From NCBI GenBank assembly GCA_022769185.1, contig JALEKG010000090.1, forward strand, positions 62,001 to 126,000: a stretch of DNA of 64,000 bases, read 5' to 3'. This document shows, piece by piece, positions 8,287 through 16,099 of the stretch. Position numbers and translations under genes: made by a program. A model generated the notes under the pieces. The model had not been told where the DNA came from. It saw only the letters and a program-made list of their open reading frames with translations, and ran no database searches. The DNA is from Dorea sp. GTDB lineage: Bacteria > Bacillota > Clostridia > Lachnospirales > Lachnospiraceae. The first letter of the stretch is position 1, and every line of letters begins with the position of its first letter.

Positions 8287-8320
8287 GGAAACAGACATTC
8301 GAAAAAGGGGATGATCGGAT

Positions 8321-8731
8321 ATGAAATCAGTGGTATTATGTTATAATCTGAAAGGCACAAAAAAAGGAAAAAAGATTGCAATGATCTTTGGATATCTGGG
8401 ATATAGAGTACGCCAGGTGGAAAAAAGCGAGTATTTAAAACCTATCGGAGTACTGGCAGGAATCGAAGAAGAAAAAGAAGAATCAGATGCTTATGAAGGC
8501 GAGGGATTTGATTCTGAGATGCTTGTAATGCACGCTGCGACAGAGGACATGCTGGATAAGGCGTTGTTTTTGATGAGAAAGGAAAATGTGCGTGTGGACT
8601 TGAAGGCAATGGTCACACAGAATAACAAAGATTGGACTTCCATTGCGCTTCATGAGGAAATTGAAAAGGAACATTTATACATGACTGAAAAGAACATAGC
8701 AAAAAAGGAAGAAAGGAAACAGGAAGATTGA
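8321..8731 (+). CDS. DUF3783 domain-containing protein
   Basis: A 136-residue soluble protein with the DUF3783 pattern: an N-terminal beta strand (MKSVVLCYNLKGTKKGKKI), a central acidic insert (GIEEEKEESDAYEGEG) and a C-terminal segment FLMRKENVRVDLKAMVTQNNKDWT. Members are found in clostridia, often next to pcrA as here, but I know of no assigned function. The stop codon overlaps the TTG start of pcrA by four bases (TTGA), so translation is coupled. The C-terminus is highly charged (KNIAKKEERKQED). Confidence 0.82.
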   Translation: MKSVVLCYNLKGTKKGKKIAMIFGYLGYRVRQVEKSEYLKPIGVLAGIEEEKEESDAYEGEGFDSEMLVMHAATEDMLDKALFLMRKENVRVDLKAMVTQNNKDWTSIALHEEIEKEHLYMTEKNIAKKEERKQED

Positions 8732-10962
8732 GCATATATGATACATTGAACGAACAGCAGAAAGAAGCGGTGCTTCATACAGAAGGGCCGCTTCTTATAC
8801 TTGCAGGAGCCGGATCAGGAAAGACAAGGGTACTGACTCACAGAATCGCTTATCTGATCGAGGAGATGGGCGTCAATCCATGGAATATTCTTGCAATTAC
8901 ATTTACAAATAAAGCTGCGGGAGAAATGCGGGAGCGTGTCGACAGACTGGTAGGATATGGATCGGAGAGCATCTGGGTAAGTACCTTCCATTCCATGTGT
9001 GTCAGAATCTTAAGAAGACATATAAGTCTTCTGGGATATGATACCAATTTTACAATCTATGATACCGATGATCAGAAGACACTGATGAAAGATGTATGTA
9101 AACTTCTGCAGGTGGATACGAAGATCTATAAAGAACGTGCGCTTTTATCGGCAATCTCTCATGCAAAGGATGAACTGATCACACCGGAAGAATTCCGAAT
9201 CCAGGCAGAAGGAGACTATAGCAGACGTAAGATTGCGGAAGTGTATGAAGAATATGAAAAGCAGCTGAAGGCAAATAATGCATTGGATTTTGACGATCTT
9301 CTGGTAAAGACGGTCCAATTGTTCCAGACACAGAAGGATGTACTGGAGTATTACCAGGAAAGATTTCGCTATATTATGGTGGATGAATATCAGGATACGA
9401 ATACCGTGCAGTTTGAACTGATCCACCTGCTGGCATCGAAATATCGGAATCTGTGTGTGGTTGGTGATGATGATCAGTCTATCTACAAGTTCCGTGGAGC
9501 AAATATTAAAAATATCCTGAATTTTGAACAGGTATTTGAAGATGCAAAAGTCATTAAGCTGGAGCAGAATTACCGGTCTACCGGAAATATTTTAAATGCA
9601 GCCAATGCGGTGATCCGTAATAATCGGGGAAGAAAAGACAAGACACTGTGGACGGACAACGGGGAAGGAGATAAAATCCAGTTCCGCCAGTTCGACACTG
9701 CATTTGATGAGGCAGAATACATTGTCGGTGATATCCGGGAACATGTGGAGAAAGGCGATGCTACATATCATGATCATGCGATTCTCTATCGTACCAATGC
9801 ACAGTCCCGTATGTTTGAGGAAAAATTTGTGACTGCGAATATTCCGTATAAGATTGTCGGGGGGATTAACTTCTATGCAAGGCGTGAGATCAAAGACCTT
9901 TTAGCTTATCTGAAAACCATAGATAACGGAAAAGATGACCTTGCTGTACGAAGGATCATTAATGTTCCGAAGCGCGGAATCGGTCTGACCAGTATCAATC
10001 GGGTGCAGGAATATGCAGCAGGGCATGAGATCGGATTTTACGAAGCACTACAGGCGGCAGATCTGATTCCGGGAGTAGGAAGAGGTCTTGCGAAGCTGGA
10101 ATCTTTTGTAGCATTCATAGAGCACTTCAAAGCAGATGCAAAAGATATGAGCATTTCAGATCTGATGCAGGAGATTATCGAAGAAACCGGATACATTGAG
10201 GCACTGCAGGCAGAGGCTGACCCCGAAGAAGCTGAAAGCCGTATTGAGAACATCGATGAACTTCGAAGTAAAATTGCAGCTTACGAAGAAGCTTGTGAAG
10301 ATCAGAATGAGCCGGCAACTTTAAGTGGATTTCTGGAAGAAGTGGCACTGGTCGCAGACATTGACAGCCTCGATGAAGAGACAGATTATGTCGTCCTTAT
10401 GACCCTTCACAGTGCAAAGGGGCTGGAATTTCCGCATGTCTATCTTGCAGGAATGGAAGATGGCCTGTTCCCAAGCTATATGACGATTACGGCAGATGAT
10501 CCAGATGAACTGGAAGAGGAGAGACGGCTTTGTTATGTTGGAATTACCAGAGCAGAAAAGGAACTGACACTTACCTGTGCCAAACGGCGTATGATACGAG
10601 GAGAAACTCAGTATAATAAGATGTCAAGGTTTTTAAAAGAAGTGCCAATGGAATTATTATCAACCGGTGCAGTATTCCAGCCGGAAAAGGAAGAAATATT
10701 GAAAAAGCCAGCATATATGCAGGCGAAAGAAGCTTTTAAGACCAAAGCATTTACTTCAGCAAGACAGGTTCAGACGTTTGGAAATCCCAAAGGTGGTAAA
10801 CTGGATTATGAAGTAGGCGACCGCGTCCGTCATATCAAATTCGGGGAAGGAACAGTTACCGCCATCAATGCCGGAGGCCGTGACTATGAGGTGACGGTTG
10901 ATTTTGATGGACTGGGAACGAAGAAAATGTTCGCGGCATTTGCCAGATTACAGAGGATCTAG
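8728..10962 (+). CDS. pcrA: ATP-dependent DNA helicase PcrA/UvrD
   Basis: A 744-residue superfamily 1A 3'-5' helicase acting in nucleotide-excision repair, removal of stalled RNA polymerase and plasmid replication. Motifs in order: Walker A GAGSGKTRVL (about 29-38), Ia ITFTNKAAGEM, II VDEYQDTN, III GDDDQSIYKFRGA, IV QNYRSTGNI, V MTLHSAKGLEF and VI RRLCYVGITRA. The C-terminal ~50 residues (VGDRVRHIKFGEGTVTAINAGG) form the Tudor-like RNA-polymerase-binding module of PcrA. The start is a TTG that overlaps the upstream stop; AGGAAG precedes it, and MSIYDTLNEQQKEAV is the family N-terminus. Confidence 0.96.
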   Translation: MSIYDTLNEQQKEAVLHTEGPLLILAGAGSGKTRVLTHRIAYLIEEMGVNPWNILAITFTNKAAGEMRERVDRLVGYGSESIWVSTFHSMCVRILRRHISLLGYDTNFTIYDTDDQKTLMKDVCKLLQVDTKIYKERALLSAISHAKDELITPEEFRIQAEGDYSRRKIAEVYEEYEKQLKANNALDFDDLLVKTVQLFQTQKDVLEYYQERFRYIMVDEYQDTNTVQFELIHLLASKYRNLCVVGDDDQSIYKFRGANIKNILNFEQVFEDAKVIKLEQNYRSTGNILNAANAVIRNNRGRKDKTLWTDNGEGDKIQFRQFDTAFDEAEYIVGDIREHVEKGDATYHDHAILYRTNAQSRMFEEKFVTANIPYKIVGGINFYARREIKDLLAYLKTIDNGKDDLAVRRIINVPKRGIGLTSINRVQEYAAGHEIGFYEALQAADLIPGVGRGLAKLESFVAFIEHFKADAKDMSISDLMQEIIEETGYIEALQAEADPEEAESRIENIDELRSKIAAYEEACEDQNEPATLSGFLEEVALVADIDSLDEETDYVVLMTLHSAKGLEFPHVYLAGMEDGLFPSYMTITADDPDELEEERRLCYVGITRAEKELTLTCAKRRMIRGETQYNKMSRFLKEVPMELLSTGAVFQPEKEEILKKPAYMQAKEAFKTKAFTSARQVQTFGNPKGGKLDYEVGDRVRHIKFGEGTVTAINAGGRDYEVTVDFDGLGTKKMFAAFARLQRI

Positions 10963-11073
10963 GCGGATAAAAAACATATAATTTGAAATAAATATGTAGT
11001 AATCCAGAGGGGATAATGTTATAATAAAACCAATAATTGAATTGCCAGAGAGCATAAGAAAGGATGTGGAAGC

Positions 11074-11319
11074 ATGAGTAAGGTAGAGGATATTATTGCA
11101 GCATCAAAACTGAGTGAATTGATGAGTAAGAAAGAGGAAGAAGACAAGCATGGAAAAACTGTTCTTTGGATTCTTGCTATCGTAGGTGCAGTTGCAGCAG
11201 TTGCCGGAATTGCCTATGCCGTATATTGTTTCTTGACACCGGATTACCTGGAAGATTTCGAAGACGATTTTGATGATGATTTCGATGATGATTTCTTCAA
11301 TGATGAAGATCAGGTTTAA
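11074..11319 (+). CDS. Small single-span membrane protein with acidic tail
   Basis: An 81-residue protein with three zones: a charged N-terminal helix (MSKVEDIIAASKLSELMSKK), one membrane span (WILAIVGAVAAVAGIAYAVYCFL, about 35-57) and a tail made almost wholly of Asp, Glu and Phe. The ribosome site is AAAGGATG. Not recognised beyond being a recurrent neighbour of pcrA in Lachnospiraceae, as I recall. The acidic tail could bind cations or a basic partner; this is a guess. It is followed by a hairpin that looks like a terminator. Confidence 0.72.
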   Translation: MSKVEDIIAASKLSELMSKKEEEDKHGKTVLWILAIVGAVAAVAGIAYAVYCFLTPDYLEDFEDDFDDDFDDDFFNDEDQV

Positions 11320-11390
11320 TTGGTTGAGTTGGTATGCAATTGCAGACTGACGTTAAAAAGAATTAGATATGCAATGGAAGAAGCAGGTTG

Positions 11391-11434
11391 GAAACCTATC
11401 TGATGTAGGAAAGGTCATCTGGCCTGCTTTTGTC
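11391..11434 (+). terminator. Probable terminator after the small membrane protein gene
   Basis: AAGCAGG (11391-11397) pairs with CCTGCTT (11423-11429) and is followed by TTGTCTT; the loop itself has an AGGTT/AACCT hairpin. The U-tract is imperfect. Confidence 0.5.
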
Positions 11435-11501
11435 TTGATTATATCAGGTGGAAGAGGACTTTCGCCTCTTTTGGCAAAGAGACTTGAAAGAAGTGAGGAA
11501 A

Positions 11502-12440
11502 ATGAACATGGAGGAGCAGTGCTTTGCACTATTGATTGATGCAGACAATGTGTCTGCAAAATATATCAAGCCGATACTGACAGAATTGTCGAAGTATGGA
11601 ATTATCACATATAAAAGAATCTATGGCGACTGGACCAGTACCCAGCATTCCAGCTGGAAGGATGAACTGCTTACGAATTCCATTACTCCGATCCAGCAGT
11701 TCAGCTATACGCAGGGAAAGAATTCTACAGATTCTGCAATGATCATTGACGCAATGGATATTCTGTATACCAATGACGTGGATGGCTTCTGTATCGTATC
11801 CAGCGACAGTGATTTCACCAGACTGGTGAGCAGGCTGCGTGAAAGTGGTAAGATGGTAATTGGAATGGGAGAAAATAAAACACCGGAACCATTCCGTAAG
11901 GCATGTGATAAATTTACGATTCTGGAAAATCTGTTAAATGAGCAGAACCCTGGAAGCTCTAAAGGAGAAGAATCGCATGATAAGCTGAGCAAAGAAAAGA
12001 TTGAGGATGCCATTATCAAGATGATCATTGAAAATCAAGACAGCAACAAGGTAACCGGCCTGGGTGAAGTCGGAAGCCGTCTGGTCAGCTTGTATCCGGA
12101 CTTTGATGTCCGAAGCTATGGCTACAATATGCTGTCAAAATTCCTGGAAGAATTCTCAAGGATACAGCTGGTGAAAAATGGAAATATTGTATCCGTGGCA
12201 CTGAAGGAAGACCGCGGAATGAAAGAAAACATCGACGGATATGTTCTGTTCCTGGTGAAAAAAGCAGGAAAGTCCGGAATGGAACTCAGTACGCTTGGTA
12301 ATAAAGTGTATGAAAAATATAAAGAGTTCAAGATCAGTGACTATGGATATTCTCAATTTAACCAGTATGTGAAGAGCTTAGAGCATATTAAAGTGGAGCA
12401 GGATGGAACGATCCTGAAAGCGTTCTATCATAAACAGTAA
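11502..12440 (+). CDS. NYN-domain ribonuclease-like protein with two LOTUS/OST-HTH domains
   Basis: A 312-residue protein in the LabA/DUF88 NYN family. The PIN-like NYN domain fills residues 1-155 and shows its acidic metal sites in LLIDADNVSAKY (about 10-21), TDSAMIIDAMD (about 82-92) and IVSSDSDFTRLVSRLRE (about 101-117). Two winged-helix LOTUS domains follow, one around 170-240 (KIEDAIIKMI...LVKNGN) and one around 250-310 (NIDGYVLFLVKKAG...VEQDGT). NYN domains cleave RNA and LOTUS domains bind RNA or protein partners, so an RNA-processing role is likely but unproved. I chose MNMEEQ at 11502 (GTGAGG upstream) over the track start at 11448. rlmD follows after 19 bases. Confidence 0.88.
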   Translation: MNMEEQCFALLIDADNVSAKYIKPILTELSKYGIITYKRIYGDWTSTQHSSWKDELLTNSITPIQQFSYTQGKNSTDSAMIIDAMDILYTNDVDGFCIVSSDSDFTRLVSRLRESGKMVIGMGENKTPEPFRKACDKFTILENLLNEQNPGSSKGEESHDKLSKEKIEDAIIKMIIENQDSNKVTGLGEVGSRLVSLYPDFDVRSYGYNMLSKFLEEFSRIQLVKNGNIVSVALKEDRGMKENIDGYVLFLVKKAGKSGMELSTLGNKVYEKYKEFKISDYGYSQFNQYVKSLEHIKVEQDGTILKAFYHKQ

Positions 12441-12459
12441 AAGGAGAAGAGACAGCAAT

Positions 12460-13842
12460 ATGAAAAAAGGACAGGTATATGAGGGAATCATTGAATCCGT
12501 AGAATTTCCAAATAAAGGGAAGGTATTCCTGCCGGAAGAAGATAGATATGTGATTGTAAAAATTGGCGTTCCGGGACAAAAGGTCCGGTTTTCTGTCAAT
12601 AAGATCCGAAAAGGAAAGGCAGAAGGAAGGCTCCTGGAAGTGCTGGAAAAGTCACCGTTGGAAGTAGAATCTGCATGCCCGCATTTCGGACAGTGCGGGG
12701 GATGTATGTATCAAAATCTGCCATATGAAGAGCAGCTCAAGATGAAGGAAGCTCAGGTGAAAGCCATGATGGATGAGGCGGTAGAAGGTCCTTATCTCTG
12801 GGAAGGTGTAAAGCCAAGTCCGGTAAAACAGGCTTATCGCAACAAGATGGAATTTTCCTTTGGGGATGAATATAAAGGCGGACCGATGGCACTTGGAATG
12901 CATAAGAGAGGAAGCTTTCATGATATCGTAAATGTGACCGACTGCCAGATCGTAGATGAAGATTACCGGAAGATCCTGGCATGTACACTGGAATGTGCGA
13001 AAAAATCAGGATATCCATATTATCATAGGATGCGCCATTCCGGATATTTCCGTCATCTGCTGGTTCGGAAAGCGGTGAAGACCGGAGAGATTCTGATCGA
13101 TCTGGTGACGACGACAGAACATGCGGTGGATGGCAGCAGTACCTTTGAACAGAACTGGAAAGAAAGCTTGCTTTCCCTGGAGCTTAATGGAACCATTGCC
13201 GGAATCCTGCATACACAGAATGACAGTGTAGCAGATGTAGTAAAAGATGAAGGAACAACAATACTTTATGGACAGAGTTATTTTTACGAAGAGTTACTGG
13301 GCTTAAAATTCAAGATCACACCATTCTCTTTCTTCCAGACCAATTCCCTGGGGGCAGAAGTCTTGTATGAGACTGCCAGAGAATACATCGGAGAGACAAA
13401 AGATAAAGTTATCTTCGACCTCTACAGTGGAACCGGAACGATCGCACAGATTCTGGCACCAGTCGCTAAAAAGGTTGTAGGAGTTGAAATCGTGGAAGAA
13501 GCGGTAGAAGCAGCAAAAGAAAATGCAAAGCTTAACGGCCTTGATAACTGTACCTTCTGGGCAGGAGATGTTCTGAAAGTCATTGACGAACTGGGAGAAG
13601 TACCAGATCTGATCATGTTGGATCCGCCAAGAGATGGCGTGCATCCAAAAGCCCTGGAGAAGATCACCAACTTTGGCGTGGATAAGATGGTATATATCGC
13701 ATGCAAGCCGACCAGCCTGGCAAGAGACCTGGAGATGCTGCAGGGAAGAGGATATCAGGTGGAGAGGATCGCGTGCGTAGATCTATTCCCGAATACTGTG
13801 CATGTGGAAACAGTCTGCCTTCTGTCGAGAAAACCACAATAA
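12460..13842 (+). CDS. rlmD: 23S rRNA (uracil-5-)-methyltransferase RlmD, TRAM-containing
   Basis: A 460-residue SAM-dependent RNA m5U methyltransferase of the RlmD/RumA/TrmA family. Domains: N-terminal TRAM RNA-binding module (residues ~1-60), [4Fe-4S] ligands in ACPHFGQCGGC (about 68-78), SAM motif DLYSGTGTIAQIL, MLDPPRDGVHPKAL, and the catalytic cysteine in VYIACKPTSLARDL. The usual catalytic context is SCNP, so ACKP is a variant, although Cys itself is kept. A TRAM-less paralogue lies at 51.4 kb; which uridine each modifies cannot be told. Ribosome site AAAGGAGAAG. Probably co-transcribed with the NYN gene and ended by the hairpin at 13.9 kb. Confidence 0.9.
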   Translation: MKKGQVYEGIIESVEFPNKGKVFLPEEDRYVIVKIGVPGQKVRFSVNKIRKGKAEGRLLEVLEKSPLEVESACPHFGQCGGCMYQNLPYEEQLKMKEAQVKAMMDEAVEGPYLWEGVKPSPVKQAYRNKMEFSFGDEYKGGPMALGMHKRGSFHDIVNVTDCQIVDEDYRKILACTLECAKKSGYPYYHRMRHSGYFRHLLVRKAVKTGEILIDLVTTTEHAVDGSSTFEQNWKESLLSLELNGTIAGILHTQNDSVADVVKDEGTTILYGQSYFYEELLGLKFKITPFSFFQTNSLGAEVLYETAREYIGETKDKVIFDLYSGTGTIAQILAPVAKKVVGVEIVEEAVEAAKENAKLNGLDNCTFWAGDVLKVIDELGEVPDLIMLDPPRDGVHPKALEKITNFGVDKMVYIACKPTSLARDLEMLQGRGYQVERIACVDLFPNTVHVETVCLLSRKPQ

Positions 13843-13868
13843 ATCAACAATGACATTGACTGAATAAT

Positions 13869-13933
13869 AGGCTTTTGCTAAAAGGTATCACTTATGAGAA
13901 AATGTATGATACCTTCTGGTAGGAGCCTTTTTA
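13869..13933 (+). terminator. Terminator after rlmD
   Basis: Nested stems: AGGCT/AGCCT outside and AAGGTATCA/TGATACCTT inside (13882-13890 and 13907-13915), followed by TTTTTAT. Confidence 0.78.
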
Positions 13934-13945
13934 TATAAAGATAAC

Positions 13946-13974
13946 TTGACTTCTAAATCTTACTGATGTAATAT
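13946..13974 (+). promoter_or_regulatory. Promoter with overlapping BlaI-type operator (site 1)
   Basis: TTGACT (13946-13951), 17-base spacer, TAATAT (13969-13974). The dyad TTACTGATGTAA (13960-13971) covers the end of the spacer and the -10 and resembles the operators at 14.0, 14.6 and 18.3 kb. Confidence 0.7.
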
Positions 13975-14023
13975 TTACACAAGTACAGCAGGATTCTGGA
14001 TAAAATTTTTTTGTTCTGAAATC

Positions 14024-14035
14024 TTACATATGTAA
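14024..14035 (+). promoter_or_regulatory. BlaI-type operator (site 2)
   Basis: Perfect palindrome TTACATATGTAA in the leader, 64 bases downstream of site 1 and just before the ribosome site of the next gene. It matches the MecI/BlaI type of operator (TACA-n-TGTA core). Confidence 0.65.
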
Positions 14036-14052
14036 TAAAAAAGAAAGGAGGA

Positions 14053-14268
14053 ATGCTGACAAAGGAAAATACGAAGAAGACACTGAAGAACTATATGGAG
14101 GCGAATGATGAAAGATATAAAATGGCTGTTGAAGAAATGGGGATTCCCGATTTTGATATTGCTAATTGTGGTAATAGTAGGAGTGATTTGTTGGAGCAAG
14201 CTATATACGGAGGAAAAGAAGGTGTCAGAGGATGTATGGGAGCCTTCGGTAGAGACCCCGAACAGTGA
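14053..14268 (+). CDS. Possible overlapping small ORF (71 codons) ahead of the 153-aa membrane protein
   Basis: ATG at 14053 has an excellent AAAGGAGG, better than that of the larger ORF in another frame at 14105. The first 20 codons (MLTKENTKKTLKNYMEANDE) look like coding sequence; beyond codon 20 it is a shadow of the 153-residue ORF. It could be a leader whose translation delivers ribosomes to 14105, or the N-terminus of a gene fused by frameshift to the second ORF. No family recognised. Confidence 0.35.
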   Translation: MLTKENTKKTLKNYMEANDERYKMAVEEMGIPDFDIANCGNSRSDLLEQAIYGGKEGVRGCMGAFGRDPEQ

Positions 14269-14566
14269 AGCGATAACGGAAGAAGAAACCAACACGGAAA
14301 CGTCTACGGAGTCAGCATATTGGTTTATTCCTCAATCCAGTGGTGATCTCCTGTCAGAAGAGGAAAAGGAGCAGTTGCAGAGTATGGTTTTGTCAGCAGC
14401 AGAATCGGTCAGAGAAATTTATAAGGATTCAATAATTACAAATGCTCCGAGTTATTCTTCCGGTGTTAGTGAATTTACAGATGAACAACGGAAAAAGGTT
14501 GTGGAGCAATATAGAGAAAATGGAATTGGAACTGCCGTAGGTAGCGAGAATGAAAGAATGATTTGA
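14105..14566 (+). CDS. Hypothetical single-span membrane protein under BlaI-type control
   Basis: A 153-residue protein: short basic N-terminus (MMKDIKWLLKKW), one membrane span (GFPILILLIVVIVGVICW, about 13-30), a Glu/Thr-rich linker (EEETNTETSTES) and an extracellular domain ending FTDEQRKKVVEQYRENGIG. GGAGG precedes the ATG. The end is abrupt for such a domain, and I suspect the C-terminus has been lost, but I cannot name the family with confidence. Two BlaI-type operators lie upstream and a third follows, so it is probably de-repressed with the blaI-blaR1 pair. Function unknown. Confidence 0.6.
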   Translation: MMKDIKWLLKKWGFPILILLIVVIVGVICWSKLYTEEKKVSEDVWEPSVETPNSEAITEEETNTETSTESAYWFIPQSSGDLLSEEEKEQLQSMVLSAAESVREIYKDSIITNAPSYSSGVSEFTDEQRKKVVEQYRENGIGTAVGSENERMI

Positions 14567-14602
14567 TAATATCGGAGTTTTATGGTAATCTTACAGGTGT
14601 AA
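14563..14602 (+). promoter_or_regulatory. Promoter plus BlaI-type operator (site 3)
   Basis: TTGATA (14563-14568), 17-base spacer, TAATCT (14586-14591), with the dyad TTACAGGTGTAA (14591-14602) immediately downstream of the -10. The dyad is identical to the one in the blaI promoter. Confidence 0.62.
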
Positions 14603-14618
14603 GAGAAAAGGCGGAAAA

Positions 14619-15023
14619 ATGAAGAAATTTTTGAAATTTATGCTATGTATTATGAGTTCGCTTATTGCACTGATTGTAGTGTTTTGGTCTTGCATTTCGT
14701 ATACGGTAAATTACAAGAAGACAATTTGTGATACATCTGTTTCGCCGGATGAAAAATACGAATTGACACTTCAGGCAATCGGAGAACCGGAGTGGCCTTT
14801 TGGTTCAGCAAGTGGACGATTAGTCCTTATGGAAGGCAAAGATAAGATATCTCAAACAGATTTTGAATTGTACAATGACGGTGGGATCATCAGCAGCAGG
14901 TGTTGGGAGGTTACATGGTATGAAGATTATGCAGAGGTAATTCTGTCAGGCGAAGAACAATTTGATGAACGAGTTACTCTGTATTTTGATGGTTCGGTAG
15001 ATATGCAACAGATTATCGAGTGA
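14619..15023 (+). CDS. Hypothetical membrane-anchored extracellular protein
   Basis: A 134-residue protein with one N-terminal hydrophobic span (FLKFMLCIMSSLIALIVVFWSCISY, about 4-28) and an exported beta-rich domain: SPDEKYELTLQAIGEPEWPFGSASGRLVLMEGK, NDGGIISSRCWEVTWYEDYAEVILSG. The SPDxKYELTL...WPFG..xGRLVL pattern recurs, in my memory, in unnamed Firmicutes proteins. The span contains Cys but no proper lipobox position, so it is more likely a membrane anchor than a lipoprotein. A BlaI-type operator lies 17 bases upstream of the start. Function unknown. Confidence 0.65.
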   Translation: MKKFLKFMLCIMSSLIALIVVFWSCISYTVNYKKTICDTSVSPDEKYELTLQAIGEPEWPFGSASGRLVLMEGKDKISQTDFELYNDGGIISSRCWEVTWYEDYAEVILSGEEQFDERVTLYFDGSVDMQQIIE

Positions 15024-15082
15024 GAATTTATAGTAATAAAGTAAATATTTATAAGTTTGATAAGAAAGTGGGAGATGAACAG

Positions 15083-15139
15083 ATGAGTATTGTAGGAGAT
15101 GTGAGAAATCGAATTTTACTTAAAAGGAGAATGACGTAA
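15083..15139 (+). CDS. Short ORF coupled to the nucleotidyltransferase gene
   Basis: ATG at 15083 encodes 18 residues (MSIVGDVRNRILLKRRMT) and its TAA shares a base with the ATG at 15139. A GGGAG precedes it. It may be the remnant of a longer gene or a coupling leader. Low certainty. Confidence 0.3.
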   Translation: MSIVGDVRNRILLKRRMT

Positions 15140-15960
15140 TGGATAGATTTAAGAATATTAAGGAGAAACTGCTTGCCTTGGCTAAGGAAGATGAAGATAT
15201 TAAGGCAATTGTTTTGATAGGTTCTTCAACCAGAGATACGGTAAAAGCAGATGAATATTCTGATTTGGACGTTGTGATTGCAACGGAAAAACCGGAAGGA
15301 TGGTTATATGGGGATTGTCCGGAAAAACTTGGGGGTGTGAAAATATCTTTTGTTGAACCAACACTTGGTGGTGGAAAAGAAAGAAGAATGTTATATGAAG
15401 GTTCGCTTGACGTTGACATGATTGTATTTACACCGGATCAGTTTGAAAAAGCAATAAGGGAAGGTGTCGCAAGCTGTGTTATGAACCGAGGCTATGAGAT
15501 AATGTATGATGCAGAAGAATATTCAGCACTGTTAAAAGAGTATATTTCTCATGAGCTTAAGCCCACAGATTTATCGGAACCGGAATTTATTAATATGGTA
15601 AACGATTTCTTCTTCCATACCATATGGGCATCCAAAAAGATTCTTCGTGGTGAATTGTGGACTGCGAAAATGTGTATTGACGCTTATTTAAAAAAATACC
15701 TGCTGAAGATAATTGAGATGTATTCGGTGTCAAAATACCATGTTGATGTATGGCATGACGGAAGATTTTTGGATCAATGGGCTGAGATGGAAATTCTTTC
15801 GGATTTGGAAAAGTGCTTTGCCCACTATGACAGGGAGGATATGGTGTCTTCTTTGTTGGCTACTTTAGATCTTTTTTGTAGATTGGCAAGTCAGACAGCA
15901 GAAATGAAGGAATACAAATATCCCAAAGAGGCTGAAAATTATACGAAGTTTTTGATATAG
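15139..15960 (+). CDS. Aminoglycoside 6-adenylyltransferase-like protein (ANT(6) family)
   Basis: A 273-residue member of the streptomycin adenylyltransferase family. The nucleotidyltransferase core shows IVLIGSSTRDT (about residues 25-35) and EYSDLDVVI (about 41-49) with the two catalytic Asp residues, and a third acidic strand SLDVDMIVF (about 93-101). The helical C-terminal domain carries the family stretch MCIDAYLKKYLLKIIEMYS. AadE-like enzymes transfer AMP to streptomycin, but many chromosomal homologues confer no resistance, so I do not claim a phenotype. AAAGGAG lies upstream within the coupled short ORF. It lies in an accessory patch next to blaR1-blaI. Confidence 0.8.
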   Translation: MDRFKNIKEKLLALAKEDEDIKAIVLIGSSTRDTVKADEYSDLDVVIATEKPEGWLYGDCPEKLGGVKISFVEPTLGGGKERRMLYEGSLDVDMIVFTPDQFEKAIREGVASCVMNRGYEIMYDAEEYSALLKEYISHELKPTDLSEPEFINMVNDFFFHTIWASKKILRGELWTAKMCIDAYLKKYLLKIIEMYSVSKYHVDVWHDGRFLDQWAEMEILSDLEKCFAHYDREDMVSSLLATLDLFCRLASQTAEMKEYKYPKEAENYTKFLI

Positions 15961-16099
15961 AGAAAAAATTATGAAAGCAATGGAAAAAGATTGGTTATCG
16001 TTATGGAGAGATGATATTTAAGCCTGAAATGACAGAGGGAAATCCGATCAGTTTATATTCACTTGATTCAGATAATGGTTTGGCCTTTACCCGATTTTT

